A stretch of DNA of 64,000 nt from Fen-1258 sp964449775. Lineage in GTDB: Bacteria > Bacteroidota > Ignavibacteria > Ignavibacteriales > Melioribacteraceae. The notes under the pieces were generated by a model. That model worked only from the letters and a program-made list of their open reading frames with translations. It was not told where the DNA came from and did no database searches. This document shows positions 43,908 to 52,608 of the stretch, one piece after another; position 1 is the stretch's first letter; every line of letters starts with the position of its first letter. The position numbers were made by a program, and so were the translations under genes. Location: contig CAYVBQ010000011.1 of NCBI GenBank assembly GCA_964449775.1, positions 43,188 through 107,187 on the forward strand, given 5' to 3'.

Positions 43908-45262
43908 TGACGAAGAGGCAAAACAATCATTTGTCATTTCGACCCGGCGCAAGCCGGGGAGAAATCTTTAACAACCAAAAAAAATCTCAGTCGCTCACCC
44001 GCAAACAGAGGGCAATCTCCTTCGAAAAGACAATTGTAAAATTGTCCATCTTTTTTCTGCTTTTTTTTTCTGTTGAAGCTACCGCACAAAAAGTATTGCT
44101 CGGTATTGACGTACTCCAAAAAAATAATTTCTCTCTTCTCACAGGCAAACGTGTCGGATTGATTACAAATCATACCGGACTGAACAGCAAATTGCAATCA
44201 ACTCTTGACCTTTTCAAACAAGCTGCTAATTTCAGATTAACGGCTGTTTATTCCCCGGAACATGGATTAAAAGGAATGATCGATGCCGGTCAATTATATG
44301 ATGACTATACAGATACTCTTACCGGAATTAGCTACTATTCTCTCTACGGTAAAACACATAAACCAACAAATGAGATGTTGGAGGGAATTGACGTATTGGT
44401 TTATGATATTCAAGATATCGGTGTTCGTTCATACACTTACATAAGCACACTTGGATTTGCAATGGAAGCCGCCGCCGAGAACAAAATTGATTTCATCGTT
44501 CTGGATAGACCGAATCCGCTTGGTGGTTTGCGAATAGAAGGAAATGTTGTTGAGGATGATTTTGTTTCATTCGTGAGCAGATTTAAAATTCCATACGTCT
44601 ATGGATTGACTTGCGGAGAACTTGCTACTTTAATCAATTCTAAAAGTGCCATCGGAAATAAAGTTAAGTGCAAATTAAAAGTTGTTAAGATGGAAGGATG
44701 GAAACGCACGATGAGATTCGGCGACACCGGATTGATTTGGGTTCCGACTTCTCCAAACGTTCCTTATCAAGAAACACCATCTTACTTAGTGAGTACCGGA
44801 GTTTTAGGCGAACTTGTTGTTTTCGGAATCGGGATTACATATACACTTCCCTTTCAAACTTTTGCCGCTGAATGGATTGATGCCGATACTCTATCGTCAA
44901 GAATGAGTGCGCTCAAATTATCCGGTGTTCTTTTTAGACCAATTTCTTACAAACCGCTTTATGGTGATTGGAAAGATAAAATTCTAAACGGTGTGCAACT
45001 ACACATCACAGATTTTGAAAAGATTAACTTACTCGAGCTTCAGTTTTATTTTCTGCAAGTGCATAACCGGCTTTATCCGGGTAAAGATCCGCTCACTCTT
45101 ACAAATGCAGGCAGACTTAAGATGTTTGATAAGGTCTTAGGCACTGATAAAGTGAGAAAGAAATTTTCAAAACATTTCAGCGTTGAAGACATTCACAAAT
45201 TTTTGAATAAAGATTTGGATTGGTTTAGAAAACTTTCGAAAAGGTATTATCTCTACAATTAA
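43904..45262 (+). CDS. DUF1343/NamZ-like exo-N-acetylmuramidase, secreted
   Basis: 452 codons are open from ATG 43904. The DUF1343 fold starts near residue 62: VLLGIDVLQKNNFSLLTGKRVGLITNHTGL, YSPEHGLKGMIDAGQ, YDIQDIGVRSYTYISTLGFAMEAAA, and LDRPNPLGG. The family includes NamZ, which removes N-acetylmuramic acid from peptidoglycan ends. A signal peptide-like stretch (SIFFLLFFSVEATA, about 48-61) is preceded by about 40 codons of REP sequence (43938-43960 GACCCGGCGC...), so the true start is probably downstream. No ATG lies there; TTG 44042 or ATT 44033 are the candidates. Confidence 0.8.
   Translation: MMTKRQNNHLSFRPGASRGEIFNNQKKSQSLTRKQRAISFEKTIVKLSIFFLLFFSVEATAQKVLLGIDVLQKNNFSLLTGKRVGLITNHTGLNSKLQSTLDLFKQAANFRLTAVYSPEHGLKGMIDAGQLYDDYTDTLTGISYYSLYGKTHKPTNEMLEGIDVLVYDIQDIGVRSYTYISTLGFAMEAAAENKIDFIVLDRPNPLGGLRIEGNVVEDDFVSFVSRFKIPYVYGLTCGELATLINSKSAIGNKVKCKLKVVKMEGWKRTMRFGDTGLIWVPTSPNVPYQETPSYLVSTGVLGELVVFGIGITYTLPFQTFAAEWIDADTLSSRMSALKLSGVLFRPISYKPLYGDWKDKILNGVQLHITDFEKINLLELQFYFLQVHNRLYPGKDPLTLTNAGRLKMFDKVLGTDKVRKKFSKHFSVEDIHKFLNKDLDWFRKLSKRYYLYN
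43928..43974 (+). repeat. REP-type repeat inside the NamZ-like ORF
   Basis: TTTGTCATTTCGACCCGGCG continuing to CAAGCCGGGGAGAAATCTTT, a known kind of bacterial intergenic repeat. The same text, split by the 97-bp element, is at 16070-16212. Its coding of Arg-Pro-Gly-Ala in the ORF is accidental. Confidence 0.7.
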
Positions 45263-45456
45263 CCAAGATTCTTTTCATCTCTAATTTTTAGGCAGTCAAT
45301 GTCCATACCTTGACTGAGTAATACTTATTTCTATTCGTCTAATAGTTGTCCATGCTAACTCAATTCTACAATCAACACTCTACACTTTTTTTTTCCGCCT
45401 CTCGCTTCTTACTTCTAGCGTTTCACCTTTCCCGTTTTACGCCATTTGATTAGAGT

Positions 45457-46218
45457 CTATTCATATAGATTATTCAGGTCAGCTTTTGCAATTTCAATGA
45501 AAAGCTGAGCCATCTTTTCAACTACAGCATTAAAATATCTTTCACCTTTTTCTTTTGTTGCTTTCACAGGATTACCTATACCAGTATCCTCAGTAGCTTT
45601 TGACCATTTTCGTTCTGTCCATGCCCAACCCTCTTGAATACCTTTTATTTTAATCTTTTTTTCTTCGCCATGACCTGCCTGATCTAAAGGAAGAACTAAA
45701 TTCGGAGCCAAATATAATAACAGACTTGTTTCCATTTCATCAGCATGGTCTCCGGTATGTTCAAAATATTCTAGTTTTTCTATGGAGCTATACCAATTGC
45801 AACAACTTAGAAACATTTTTGGGAATTTTAATCCTATCTCTCTTAGTATCTGCTTAAAATCATTTCCGCCATGACTATTCATAATGAGCAGTTTATAAAT
45901 TTTTTGACGGTTCAAAACTTCTACAATATCTTTTATTATTGCGGCTTGCGTACTTGGATTAATATTTAGATCTAGTTTTATATCGGTCTGTCCCGTATTA
46001 ACACCATAGGGAATAGTTGGAAGAACTATAATTTTAGCCCCTTCATCATATGCTTTTTTGGCGGCAGCTGCTGCAATGTGATCTGATTCAATTATATCAG
46101 AAGAATATGGCAAATGATAATTATGCGCTTCAACCGCTCCCCAAGGTAAAATAGCCAGTTCAATTGATCGGTCTTTAATGTTTTCCCAGTTACAGTCAGC
46201 CAATATATATTGACGCAT
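45457..46218 (-). CDS. Creatininase-family amidohydrolase
   Basis: 253 residues. Creatininase-fold metal site residues are visible: LPWGAVEAHNYHLPYSSDII (Glu, His, Asp), MNSHGGNDFKQILRE and GDHADEMETSLLLYLAP (Glu). This family covers creatinine hydrolysis and peptide or riboflavin-precursor amide hydrolysis (for example ArfB, MftE), so the substrate is not decided. It stands alone with a 131-bp gap to the next gene, in which I see only an ACGGATGAATCCGT palindrome. Confidence 0.87.
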   Translation of the reverse strand: MRQYILADCNWENIKDRSIELAILPWGAVEAHNYHLPYSSDIIESDHIAAAAAKKAYDEGAKIIVLPTIPYGVNTGQTDIKLDLNINPSTQAAIIKDIVEVLNRQKIYKLLIMNSHGGNDFKQILREIGLKFPKMFLSCCNWYSSIEKLEYFEHTGDHADEMETSLLLYLAPNLVLPLDQAGHGEEKKIKIKGIQEGWAWTERKWSKATEDTGIGNPVKATKEKGERYFNAVVEKMAQLFIEIAKADLNNLYE

Positions 46219-46349
46219 TCTAACAACCTCATTTTATTAAAAACAAAAATTTACTTCAGTGTAAAAACGTCGCCCCTATTCCATGCCATGTCTTTACGTT
46301 TCTTTTTTTTTACGGATGAATCCGTTTGTAATTGTTTTTATTCTTCTCA

Positions 46350-46820
46350 TTATCTCTGTTCTTTAACCAGTCTTGCTAATTGATGTTGATGCCGTATGGA
46401 ATGCATTACAGCATGTTCCAGCATAGCATCAATACAGTAATGAACGCCCCAATTGGAAAGATATGTTGGTTCGTTGAACAATTCCTCTTTTACATCAGCC
46501 AATTGATTTTCCCATTTGACCAGAACATGATTCATATACATTTCAGCTTCTTTTTCTATTTTATTTACCGGGGGTGGAGTTGTTATTCCGGGATCGGGCA
46601 ATTCCAATTTAGCACAGATCCAGATCATATAACGTCCGGCGCTTCGTAATACATGAAAAAGCAATCTATCCAATGATTTATATTCGGGATCGCTTGTTTT
46701 GGGTAAAGTTATTGATTTGCTTTTTGCAATGAGCCATGTTTTATAAAATAGTTTCAAATGCTTTTTGTGCAATTGGATTAACGCCTTTGCACCCGTGTAT
46801 TTATATTTTTCAACAGCCAT
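46350..46820 (-). CDS. DinB-like four-helix metal-binding protein
   Basis: 156 residues, entirely helical by pattern. A His in the second helix (LLFHVLRSAGRYMIWI) and the closing HAVMHSIRHQHQLARLV give the three-His layout of the DinB/YfiT superfamily. These are metal-dependent proteins often acting as thiol-S-transferases or of unknown function. I find no further clue. Upstream, 46946-47042 is a palindromic repeat unit. Confidence 0.7.
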   Translation of the reverse strand: MAVEKYKYTGAKALIQLHKKHLKLFYKTWLIAKSKSITLPKTSDPEYKSLDRLLFHVLRSAGRYMIWICAKLELPDPGITTPPPVNKIEKEAEMYMNHVLVKWENQLADVKEELFNEPTYLSNWGVHYCIDAMLEHAVMHSIRHQHQLARLVKEQR

Positions 46821-46945
46821 CTTTATTCCTTTCTATATTATAAAATCACTTGACCCTTTCCCCGTTCTTCAGCAGTCAACTTAAATAGTAGAATGTTTTC
46901 AAGAAATATTTTACACAATTTACAACACAATTTATACCACCAACC

Positions 46946-47042
46946 GACCACCCCCTGTTATTCCCCCTCCTCAAACGAGGAGGGGGATATTTTTAAATTC
47001 TTCCCCTCCTTAGTTAAGGAGAAGGAATGAAAGGGGGTGGTC
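46946..47042. repeat. Palindromic unit between the DinB-like and Ig-like genes
   Basis: Outer arms GACCACCCCCTGTTATTCC and GGAATGAAAGGGGGTGGTC are near-perfect inverted copies. Inside are two hairpins, CCCCCTCCTC-AAAC-GAGGAGGGGG and CCCCTCCTTAGTTAAGGAGAAGG. It lies 3 bp past the stop of the Ig-like lipoprotein gene and may also stop transcription. Confidence 0.75.
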
Positions 47043-47045
47043 AAT

Positions 47046-48731
47046 TTATTTTTGAAAATCTATATTTACTCCACCAACGGGCCAGCGCGCGCGGAGATTT
47101 AATGTATCGGGGTAATACTTAAATTCTTCGGAAAGTTTGAAAGGGATGGTCGTACCGAAATCATATTTACCGTTTTTATTCTTATCCTTAAAACCCCACA
47201 CCAGATATTTACCGGGAACAACTTTTTTGAAATCAAATTTTTTCTTCCCGTCAACTTTCTGCTGATAGGTTCTTTTAACTGTTTCCGCGGATTCCAATAT
47301 GACCATCGTTTGAGTTGTATCGTTTGTAGAAACATTTCCGGAAGCGCCGCCGAAATCAAGTTCGTTCGCTGTTGTGAATTTATTCTGAAATAGTGAATCA
47401 ACTTTGTTGCCGCTGAAGTCATAATAATTTTTCAAGTCAAGTTTCAGTGTATATTCTGTACTTTGCTTAAGCTTGGATAAAATGAGTACGTTGAACGCAG
47501 CGTCATCTATGCGCTTCAATTCGAATGGGTACAAACCTCCCTTTGCATCTTGAAGGATAAGTTTGTTTTTCAAAGTTGTAATTTCAACAGCATCGTTAAG
47601 CGCAAGAGTAATCTTTGCATCTTCGTAATCAACTTTTCCTGCCGGTAATTCACCTGATACTCGAATGGGCTTTAGTGCAACGGTGTCGCGGTCATTTTTA
47701 ACTGTGATAGAATTTCTTTCTTCGGCTGAAATATTGGAGTTATAATCTATAATACCTTGAGAGATGAGAACCCAGCCATCTTTCTTCTCAAGAGTATCGG
47801 TTAACCCGATGTAAAACTGATAAGGTTTTGCATCTCCCTTATAAATGTAAGCCGGTAAAACTTTTTTATTTGCCGTTGAATCGAAAAGGAAAAAATTAGC
47901 AGCCGATAATTTTGTACTGTCAATTTTGTCTGTAAACTCAACCAGCAGATGGTTGCGATCTCTCATTAATACATTGGAAATCTTCGGTGAGATTGTGTCC
48001 TCTTTTGTCATAAAGAAATCAACGTCATTCATTTCATTGAACTTGTCATTCAATTCAATAATTTTAAATTGCACTCCGAATTCATCTTCATTCTTCTGGT
48101 ATTTTCCGTCTCTAAATTTGTCTCTGACAGCAAAAATATTATAGTTCCCGTCAGTAAGTCCGAGAAGTATGAATTTTCCATTCTTCCCTACTTGAGAAAT
48201 GTAATCGGGGTTTTGTTTACCCGGATCAATTTCATTATCCGAACTTCTATAAGCGAAGATCATTACGCCTTCCGGGTTTGCGCCATAGACTCTGCCGCTA
48301 ATTTTTCCCTTATCAATTTTATTTCCGGTTGAGAATGCAAAAGTAAATGACTCTGCCATTTTGTTACCATTATTAACATCTTTAACATCGGTGCCGATAC
48401 TCACTGTGTATGTTGTGTTTAGCTTTAATGTATCTTGAAAATAAACTGTGAGAGTTTTTCCACTCCAATCATAGATTAAAGTTTTTTTCAAGGCGGGAGA
48501 GATAAAGATAGCATCTTGCACAGAGCGTTTATCTACATACTCGCTGAAAGTCAACTCGAAATAATTCTCATGAAAATTGGTAGTTCCATTAACGGGGAAT
48601 AACTCTAATACTTGCGGCGGTGTTGTATCCGGTTCGCCTCCCCCCGGAGGAAGTTGATTAGCACATCTTGTGAATAAAATTAATGCGCCAATAGTTATCA
48701 CTCTAAAAACTAATTTCGATTTCTTCGCCAT
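47046..48731 (-). CDS. Ig-like (Big_5/SbsA-type) domain lipoprotein
   Basis: 561 residues. Lipoprotein signal with lipobox ALILFTRC, then a Pro/Gly linker (ANQLPPGGGEPDTTPPQ). The first domain (about 38-135) is an Ig-like Big_5 fold: PPQVLELFPVNGTTNFHENYFELTFSEYVD, ending FTFAFSTG. A CarboxypepD-like domain (SGRVYGANPEGVMIFAYRSS) and two further beta domains follow. This type is common and uncharacterised in Bacteroidota-related genomes. Its start overlaps the mltG stop by 22 nt, an unusually long coupling. Confidence 0.82.
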   Translation of the reverse strand: MAKKSKLVFRVITIGALILFTRCANQLPPGGGEPDTTPPQVLELFPVNGTTNFHENYFELTFSEYVDKRSVQDAIFISPALKKTLIYDWSGKTLTVYFQDTLKLNTTYTVSIGTDVKDVNNGNKMAESFTFAFSTGNKIDKGKISGRVYGANPEGVMIFAYRSSDNEIDPGKQNPDYISQVGKNGKFILLGLTDGNYNIFAVRDKFRDGKYQKNEDEFGVQFKIIELNDKFNEMNDVDFFMTKEDTISPKISNVLMRDRNHLLVEFTDKIDSTKLSAANFFLFDSTANKKVLPAYIYKGDAKPYQFYIGLTDTLEKKDGWVLISQGIIDYNSNISAEERNSITVKNDRDTVALKPIRVSGELPAGKVDYEDAKITLALNDAVEITTLKNKLILQDAKGGLYPFELKRIDDAAFNVLILSKLKQSTEYTLKLDLKNYYDFSGNKVDSLFQNKFTTANELDFGGASGNVSTNDTTQTMVILESAETVKRTYQQKVDGKKKFDFKKVVPGKYLVWGFKDKNKNGKYDFGTTIPFKLSEEFKYYPDTLNLRARWPVGGVNIDFQK

Positions 48732-49750
48732 TGCCTATACTTGCCCACATTTAGTTCTTGCTCATTAAGAGTTTTTGCAAACAGATGCCCGCCATTGCCG
48801 TTAGCCACAAAAAATAGGTATTCGGTCTTTTCCGGAAAGAGCGCCGCCATGATAGCATCTTTTCCGGGATTATTAATTGGTGCCGGAGGCAGTCCGGTAT
48901 ACATATAAGTATTGAACTTCGATTTTATCAACAAGTCTTTCTTTAAAACTCTGTTTTTACGTTTATCCCTAATTAGATATTGTACAGTTGGATCAGCTTG
49001 CAGAGCCATCCCCTTTTTTAATCTGTTGTGATAGACACCGGAGATTGTCTTGAATTCACTCACAAGATTTGATTCTCCGTCAATAATCGAAGCGAGTGTA
49101 AGAATCTGATTCTTCGTCATCTTTAATTCTTTCATCCGCGCTTCAAGTTTTGGCGTAAAGAATTTATCCATCTCCTCTTTCAACTTCTGTAAAATTTCTT
49201 CCGTACTCGCGTTCGAATAGAAATAATAGCTTTCCGGTAAAAGATATCCTTCTAAATTATTTCCATCCAGGTGAAGATAGTTTAAGAATGATTTGCTCTT
49301 GCTTAATTCCATTACTTTCGCAGAATCAATATTCAAATTTCTTTGAAGTATTTGGGCAACTTCACTCTGCCAAATCCCTTCCGGTAAAGTCACTAAAATT
49401 TGCGACACAGGAGAACCTTCAATCAGCAGTTCAATTAATTTACTGTAGCTCAAACCATTCGGAATGTTATATCTACCTGCTCTTATTTTTTTTTCAGCAC
49501 CGTATAAGTATGCAATAATTTTCATGTTCACTTTATTCGGAATTATCTCTCGAGAATAGAGAGTATCAACCACCTGAGTAAGTGTTGATCCGAAGGGAAT
49601 ATCAATTTCAACCGGTCCGGCTTGTTTATAATGATTTGGAGAAAAAAATGTAAATAGAAGTAATGCCAGCACAAATGCAAAGAATGATGCTACTATTAGT
49701 AACTGGTTACGCGTAATTATCTGTTTATTTGACTTTCGAATTTCAATCAT
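48710..49750 (-). CDS. mltG: Endolytic murein transglycosylase MltG
   Basis: 346 residues. One N-terminal membrane helix (about 17-38), a LysM-like region (about 45-110), then the YceG/MltG catalytic domain with LASIIDGES (the catalytic Glu), GVYHNRLKKGMALQADPTVQY and YTGLPPAPINNPGKDAIMAAL. FFVANGNGGHLFAKTLNEQ closes the domain. It cuts nascent glycan strands and is thought to set their length. Motifs are intact apart from IDGES replacing the common VEKES. Confidence 0.94.
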   Translation of the reverse strand: MIEIRKSNKQIITRNQLLIVASFFAFVLALLLFTFFSPNHYKQAGPVEIDIPFGSTLTQVVDTLYSREIIPNKVNMKIIAYLYGAEKKIRAGRYNIPNGLSYSKLIELLIEGSPVSQILVTLPEGIWQSEVAQILQRNLNIDSAKVMELSKSKSFLNYLHLDGNNLEGYLLPESYYFYSNASTEEILQKLKEEMDKFFTPKLEARMKELKMTKNQILTLASIIDGESNLVSEFKTISGVYHNRLKKGMALQADPTVQYLIRDKRKNRVLKKDLLIKSKFNTYMYTGLPPAPINNPGKDAIMAALFPEKTEYLFFVANGNGGHLFAKTLNEQELNVGKYRQWRRNRN

Positions 49751-49834
49751 AAATTCAATTTCTGTTTAGAATAATTCTAATATATAGAAAATTTTCCTTT
49801 TATTGAGTGTGAATATGTGTATGCACGAATGAAA

Positions 49835-50851
49835 TTATTTGATGAATGTGTGGTCATTAAGACTTGGAAATGCATTGAAGCCGAATGAATACTTAATTCC
49901 GGCTTCATGTAGTGTTAATCCGCGGTATGCAATCATAGCTCCGTTATCGCCGCAAAATTCTAAAGAAGGGATTACAAGTTTCTTTTTATACTTAGTTGAT
50001 AACTTTTGAAATTCATCGCGCAGCATTTTGTTAGCGGCTACTCCGCCAACGAGTGAAACTGAATTTACCTTATACTTTCTCAATGCTTTATCTGCGTTTA
50101 CAATGAGTGCTTTGATTGCAGAATATTGGAATGATGCCGCTATTAAAGGAAGATGTTCTTCCGGTATTTTTGCCGCGTCACCATATTCTTTTTGAATGAA
50201 CCGAAGTACTGCGGTCTTGAGTCCGCTGAAGGAAAAATCAAATTCATTTTTACATTGTGCAATTGGAAAATTGACAAAGTCCGTTGGTTGATTCATCGCG
50301 ACTTCTTGAATCTTCGGACCGCCGGGATACCCAAGTCCTAATAGTTTCGAAATTTTATCAAATGCTTCGCCGGCTGCATCATCAATGGTAGTTCCAAGTT
50401 TTTTAATCTCCAAATCATTTTCAACCAGGAGAAGCAAAGAATGTCCGCCGGAAACAACAAGACATAAATATGGGAATTCGGGTTTTTCTTCCATCAAGAA
50501 ACCGGAAAAGATATGTCCCTCGATATGATTTACAGACACAAATGATTTTTTAGCGGAGTAAGCGAATCCTTTTGCAAAAGTTAAACCAACAAGAAGTGCA
50601 CCTATCAATCCGGGTCCGGCAGTTGCGCATACCAGATCGATTTGGTCTTTCGTGATGTTCGCCTCTGATAAAGATTTTTTGACGAGCGGTAATAGAATTT
50701 GAAGGTGTGCCCGACTTGAAAGTTCGGGCACAACTCCACCAAAATTTGTATGAAAATCTTGTGATGATATTAAATTTGAAACCAACTTGCCATCAGAAAT
50801 TATTGCTACTGAAGTCTCGTCGCATGAACTTTCGATTCCAAGAACGTTCAT
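49835..50851 (-). CDS. tsaD: tRNA N6-adenosine threonylcarbamoyltransferase
   Basis: 338 residues. Transfers the threonylcarbamoyl group to A37 of ANN-decoding tRNAs. It starts MNVLGIESSCDETSVAI and carries the metal-binding HIEGHIFSGF (HxxGH), the phosphate loop VSGGHSLLLLV and GGVAANKMLR, with the final metal Asp in FCGDNGAMIAYRG. Its ATG touches the stop of the upstream proline dehydrogenase gene. Confidence 0.96.
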   Translation of the reverse strand: MNVLGIESSCDETSVAIISDGKLVSNLISSQDFHTNFGGVVPELSSRAHLQILLPLVKKSLSEANITKDQIDLVCATAGPGLIGALLVGLTFAKGFAYSAKKSFVSVNHIEGHIFSGFLMEEKPEFPYLCLVVSGGHSLLLLVENDLEIKKLGTTIDDAAGEAFDKISKLLGLGYPGGPKIQEVAMNQPTDFVNFPIAQCKNEFDFSFSGLKTAVLRFIQKEYGDAAKIPEEHLPLIAASFQYSAIKALIVNADKALRKYKVNSVSLVGGVAANKMLRDEFQKLSTKYKKKLVIPSLEFCGDNGAMIAYRGLTLHEAGIKYSFGFNAFPSLNDHTFIK

Positions 50852-51750
50852 CAGCTAAAAGAAAAAACGCTTTTTGCAATATACCAGGCTAGCTGTGGAT
50901 TTTCTTGCAAACGTCTAATTGAATATTTATACCAATGTTCGCCAAACGGAACATATATACGTATCTTGTAACCATCCGCATTTATCTTGTCACGCAAACT
51001 TTCTCTTACACCATAGAGCATCTGGAATTCAAATTTATCTTTTGCAATATTTTTTCTCTTTATTAACTCATAAGCTCTTTTGACTAGGTAATCATCATGC
51101 GTTGCAATTCCAACATAATTTCCGTCATCAAACATTCGTTCTAATATTTTCAAAAAATTGTCCCTAACTTCCTGACGACGCTTATAAGCAATCGCTTCCG
51201 GCTCAACATAAATACCTTTGCAGAGACGGTAATGAGTGCCCAGCTTGTTTTGGCGTACAACATCGTTGTATGTTCTTTTAAGATAAGACTGAACAACTAT
51301 TCCAACATTAGAGTATTTTTTTCTAAGAGTGTTGAGCAGTTCAAACGTTGCATCTGTGGTTGATGAATCTTCCATATCGATTCTGACAAAATTGTTATAT
51401 GCTTTTGCCTTCTCAAGAATTTCAGATATTTGAGTAAAACAAAAATCTTTGTCTATTATCAGTCCTAATTGAGTTGGTTTGAGAGAAAGGTTTGAATTGA
51501 GTTTGTGTTTATCGATAGCATCGAGAACTTCTAAACATTCTTTTTTCGCAAGCTCGGATTCTCTTTTAGTATTTACAGCTTCACCTAAAACATCAATCGT
51601 TGCAACTATCCCTTTTTCATTCAATTCTTTTGTAACTCGTACAGCGTCGGCCATCGTAACACCGGCGATGTACTTTTTTGCAAAAATATAAACAACGGCT
51701 TTTGGTAATACTTTAACAAAATTTACAATTGCGGTATTAAGTAATTTCAC
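50851..51750 (-). CDS. Proline dehydrogenase
   Basis: About 299 residues from GTG 51750, which is preceded by AAGGTG at 4 nt. The longer open frame to 51810 has no ribosome-binding site. It is a monofunctional FAD-dependent TIM-barrel enzyme converting proline to pyrroline-5-carboxylate. Segments include VRIDMEDSSTTDATFELL, VVQSYLKRTYNDV, CKGIYVEPEAIAYK, ATHDDYLVKRAYEL, FEFQMLYGVRESL and the closing YVPFGEHWYKYSIRRLQE. Pyrroline-5-carboxylate dehydrogenase is not in the window. Confidence 0.92.
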   Translation of the reverse strand: MKLLNTAIVNFVKVLPKAVVYIFAKKYIAGVTMADAVRVTKELNEKGIVATIDVLGEAVNTKRESELAKKECLEVLDAIDKHKLNSNLSLKPTQLGLIIDKDFCFTQISEILEKAKAYNNFVRIDMEDSSTTDATFELLNTLRKKYSNVGIVVQSYLKRTYNDVVRQNKLGTHYRLCKGIYVEPEAIAYKRRQEVRDNFLKILERMFDDGNYVGIATHDDYLVKRAYELIKRKNIAKDKFEFQMLYGVRESLRDKINADGYKIRIYVPFGEHWYKYSIRRLQENPQLAWYIAKSVFSFS

Positions 51751-51841
51751 GGCACACCTTATTTTGAAAAATGAGTGATCAAAATTAGTCCAAGTGTAAA
51801 TATAAATCAAGGAAGGATGTTTTTATCTTTTTAAGCAAGTT

Positions 51842-52447
51842 TTACACTACAAAGGATTTGAGGATATTAAGAATAAAGCTGGCACGGGCTTCTAATTCAG
51901 CAATCGTTGAATTATTTTCAATAACGAAATCGGCTCGTTCTTTTTTTTGATCGTCCGGAATTTGAAAAGCCATTCGCTTTTCGATATCCGCTTGGGATAT
52001 TTTTTCTCGCTGCATAACACGCGCTATGCGAGATTGTTCATCAGAGTAAATTAGAATCACATAGTCGAATAGATCTTGAATGTTTGCCTCGTAAATCAGA
52101 GCCGACTCAATAAATACGATCTTATGCTTTGCAAATAATTGATTTGATAATTCATCAATTTTTTTGATAGTAGGCGGATGAACGATGGAGTTGATTTTGA
52201 ATACTTTCTCGGGATATGTAAATACGTTTTCTGCTAAATACTTTGTGTTGAGAACTTTTTCGCTGTAAGCCGGTGGACCAAATTCTTTGATGATCTTCCT
52301 TCTAATCGATTCATCATTCTGCATCAGATCCTTGGCAATTTCATCAGACTTAATTACCGGATACCCAAGCTTTTCAATAAAGCTTGTAACTAAAGATTTT
52401 CCGGAACCTATTCCACCAGTAATTGCTATTTTCAGATTCTTCTTCAT
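51842..52447 (-). CDS. coaE: Dephospho-CoA kinase
   Basis: 201 residues. Phosphorylates dephospho-CoA in the final step of coenzyme A synthesis. The P-loop ITGGIGSGKSLV is at about 9-20, and the substrate motif VIKSDEIAKDLM and the lid VIVLIYSDEQSRIARVMQRE-like segment follow. C-terminal FVIENNSTIAELEAR is typical. Its upstream side is the GTCTCAAAAG-family repeat copy 2. Confidence 0.94.
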   Translation of the reverse strand: MKKNLKIAITGGIGSGKSLVTSFIEKLGYPVIKSDEIAKDLMQNDESIRRKIIKEFGPPAYSEKVLNTKYLAENVFTYPEKVFKINSIVHPPTIKKIDELSNQLFAKHKIVFIESALIYEANIQDLFDYVILIYSDEQSRIARVMQREKISQADIEKRMAFQIPDDQKKERADFVIENNSTIAELEARASFILNILKSFVV

Positions 52448-52466
52448 TTAACTTCCAGGATAAGAA

Positions 52467-52596
52467 GAGGCAGTTTCAAAAGATCATTTGTCATCACGAG
52501 CGAAGCGAAGTGATCTCATTTTTTTTTAATAAAAACAAAAGATTGCTTCGTCGTAAACTCCTCGCAATGACAGTCTATCTGACTTTTGACAACCTC
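52467..52596. repeat. MITE-like repeat with GTCTCAAAAG-type ends, copy 2
   Basis: 130 bp starting GAGGCAGTTTCAAAAG and ending CTTTTGACAACCTC. The interior TTTGTCATCACGAG, GAAGTGATCTCATTTTTTT, AAAAACAAAAGATTGC and CTCGCAATGACAGTCTATCTGAC runs in the same order as copy 1 at 9901-10049. It lies between coaE and rny. Confidence 0.82.
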
Positions 52597-52608
52597 TTTT
52601 TATTTTTT

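Noticed and set aside
45293..45316. CAGTCAA...TTGACTG hairpin after the NamZ-like gene, considered as a terminator
   Set aside because: The stem is AT-rich with a 10-nt loop and no T-run follows.
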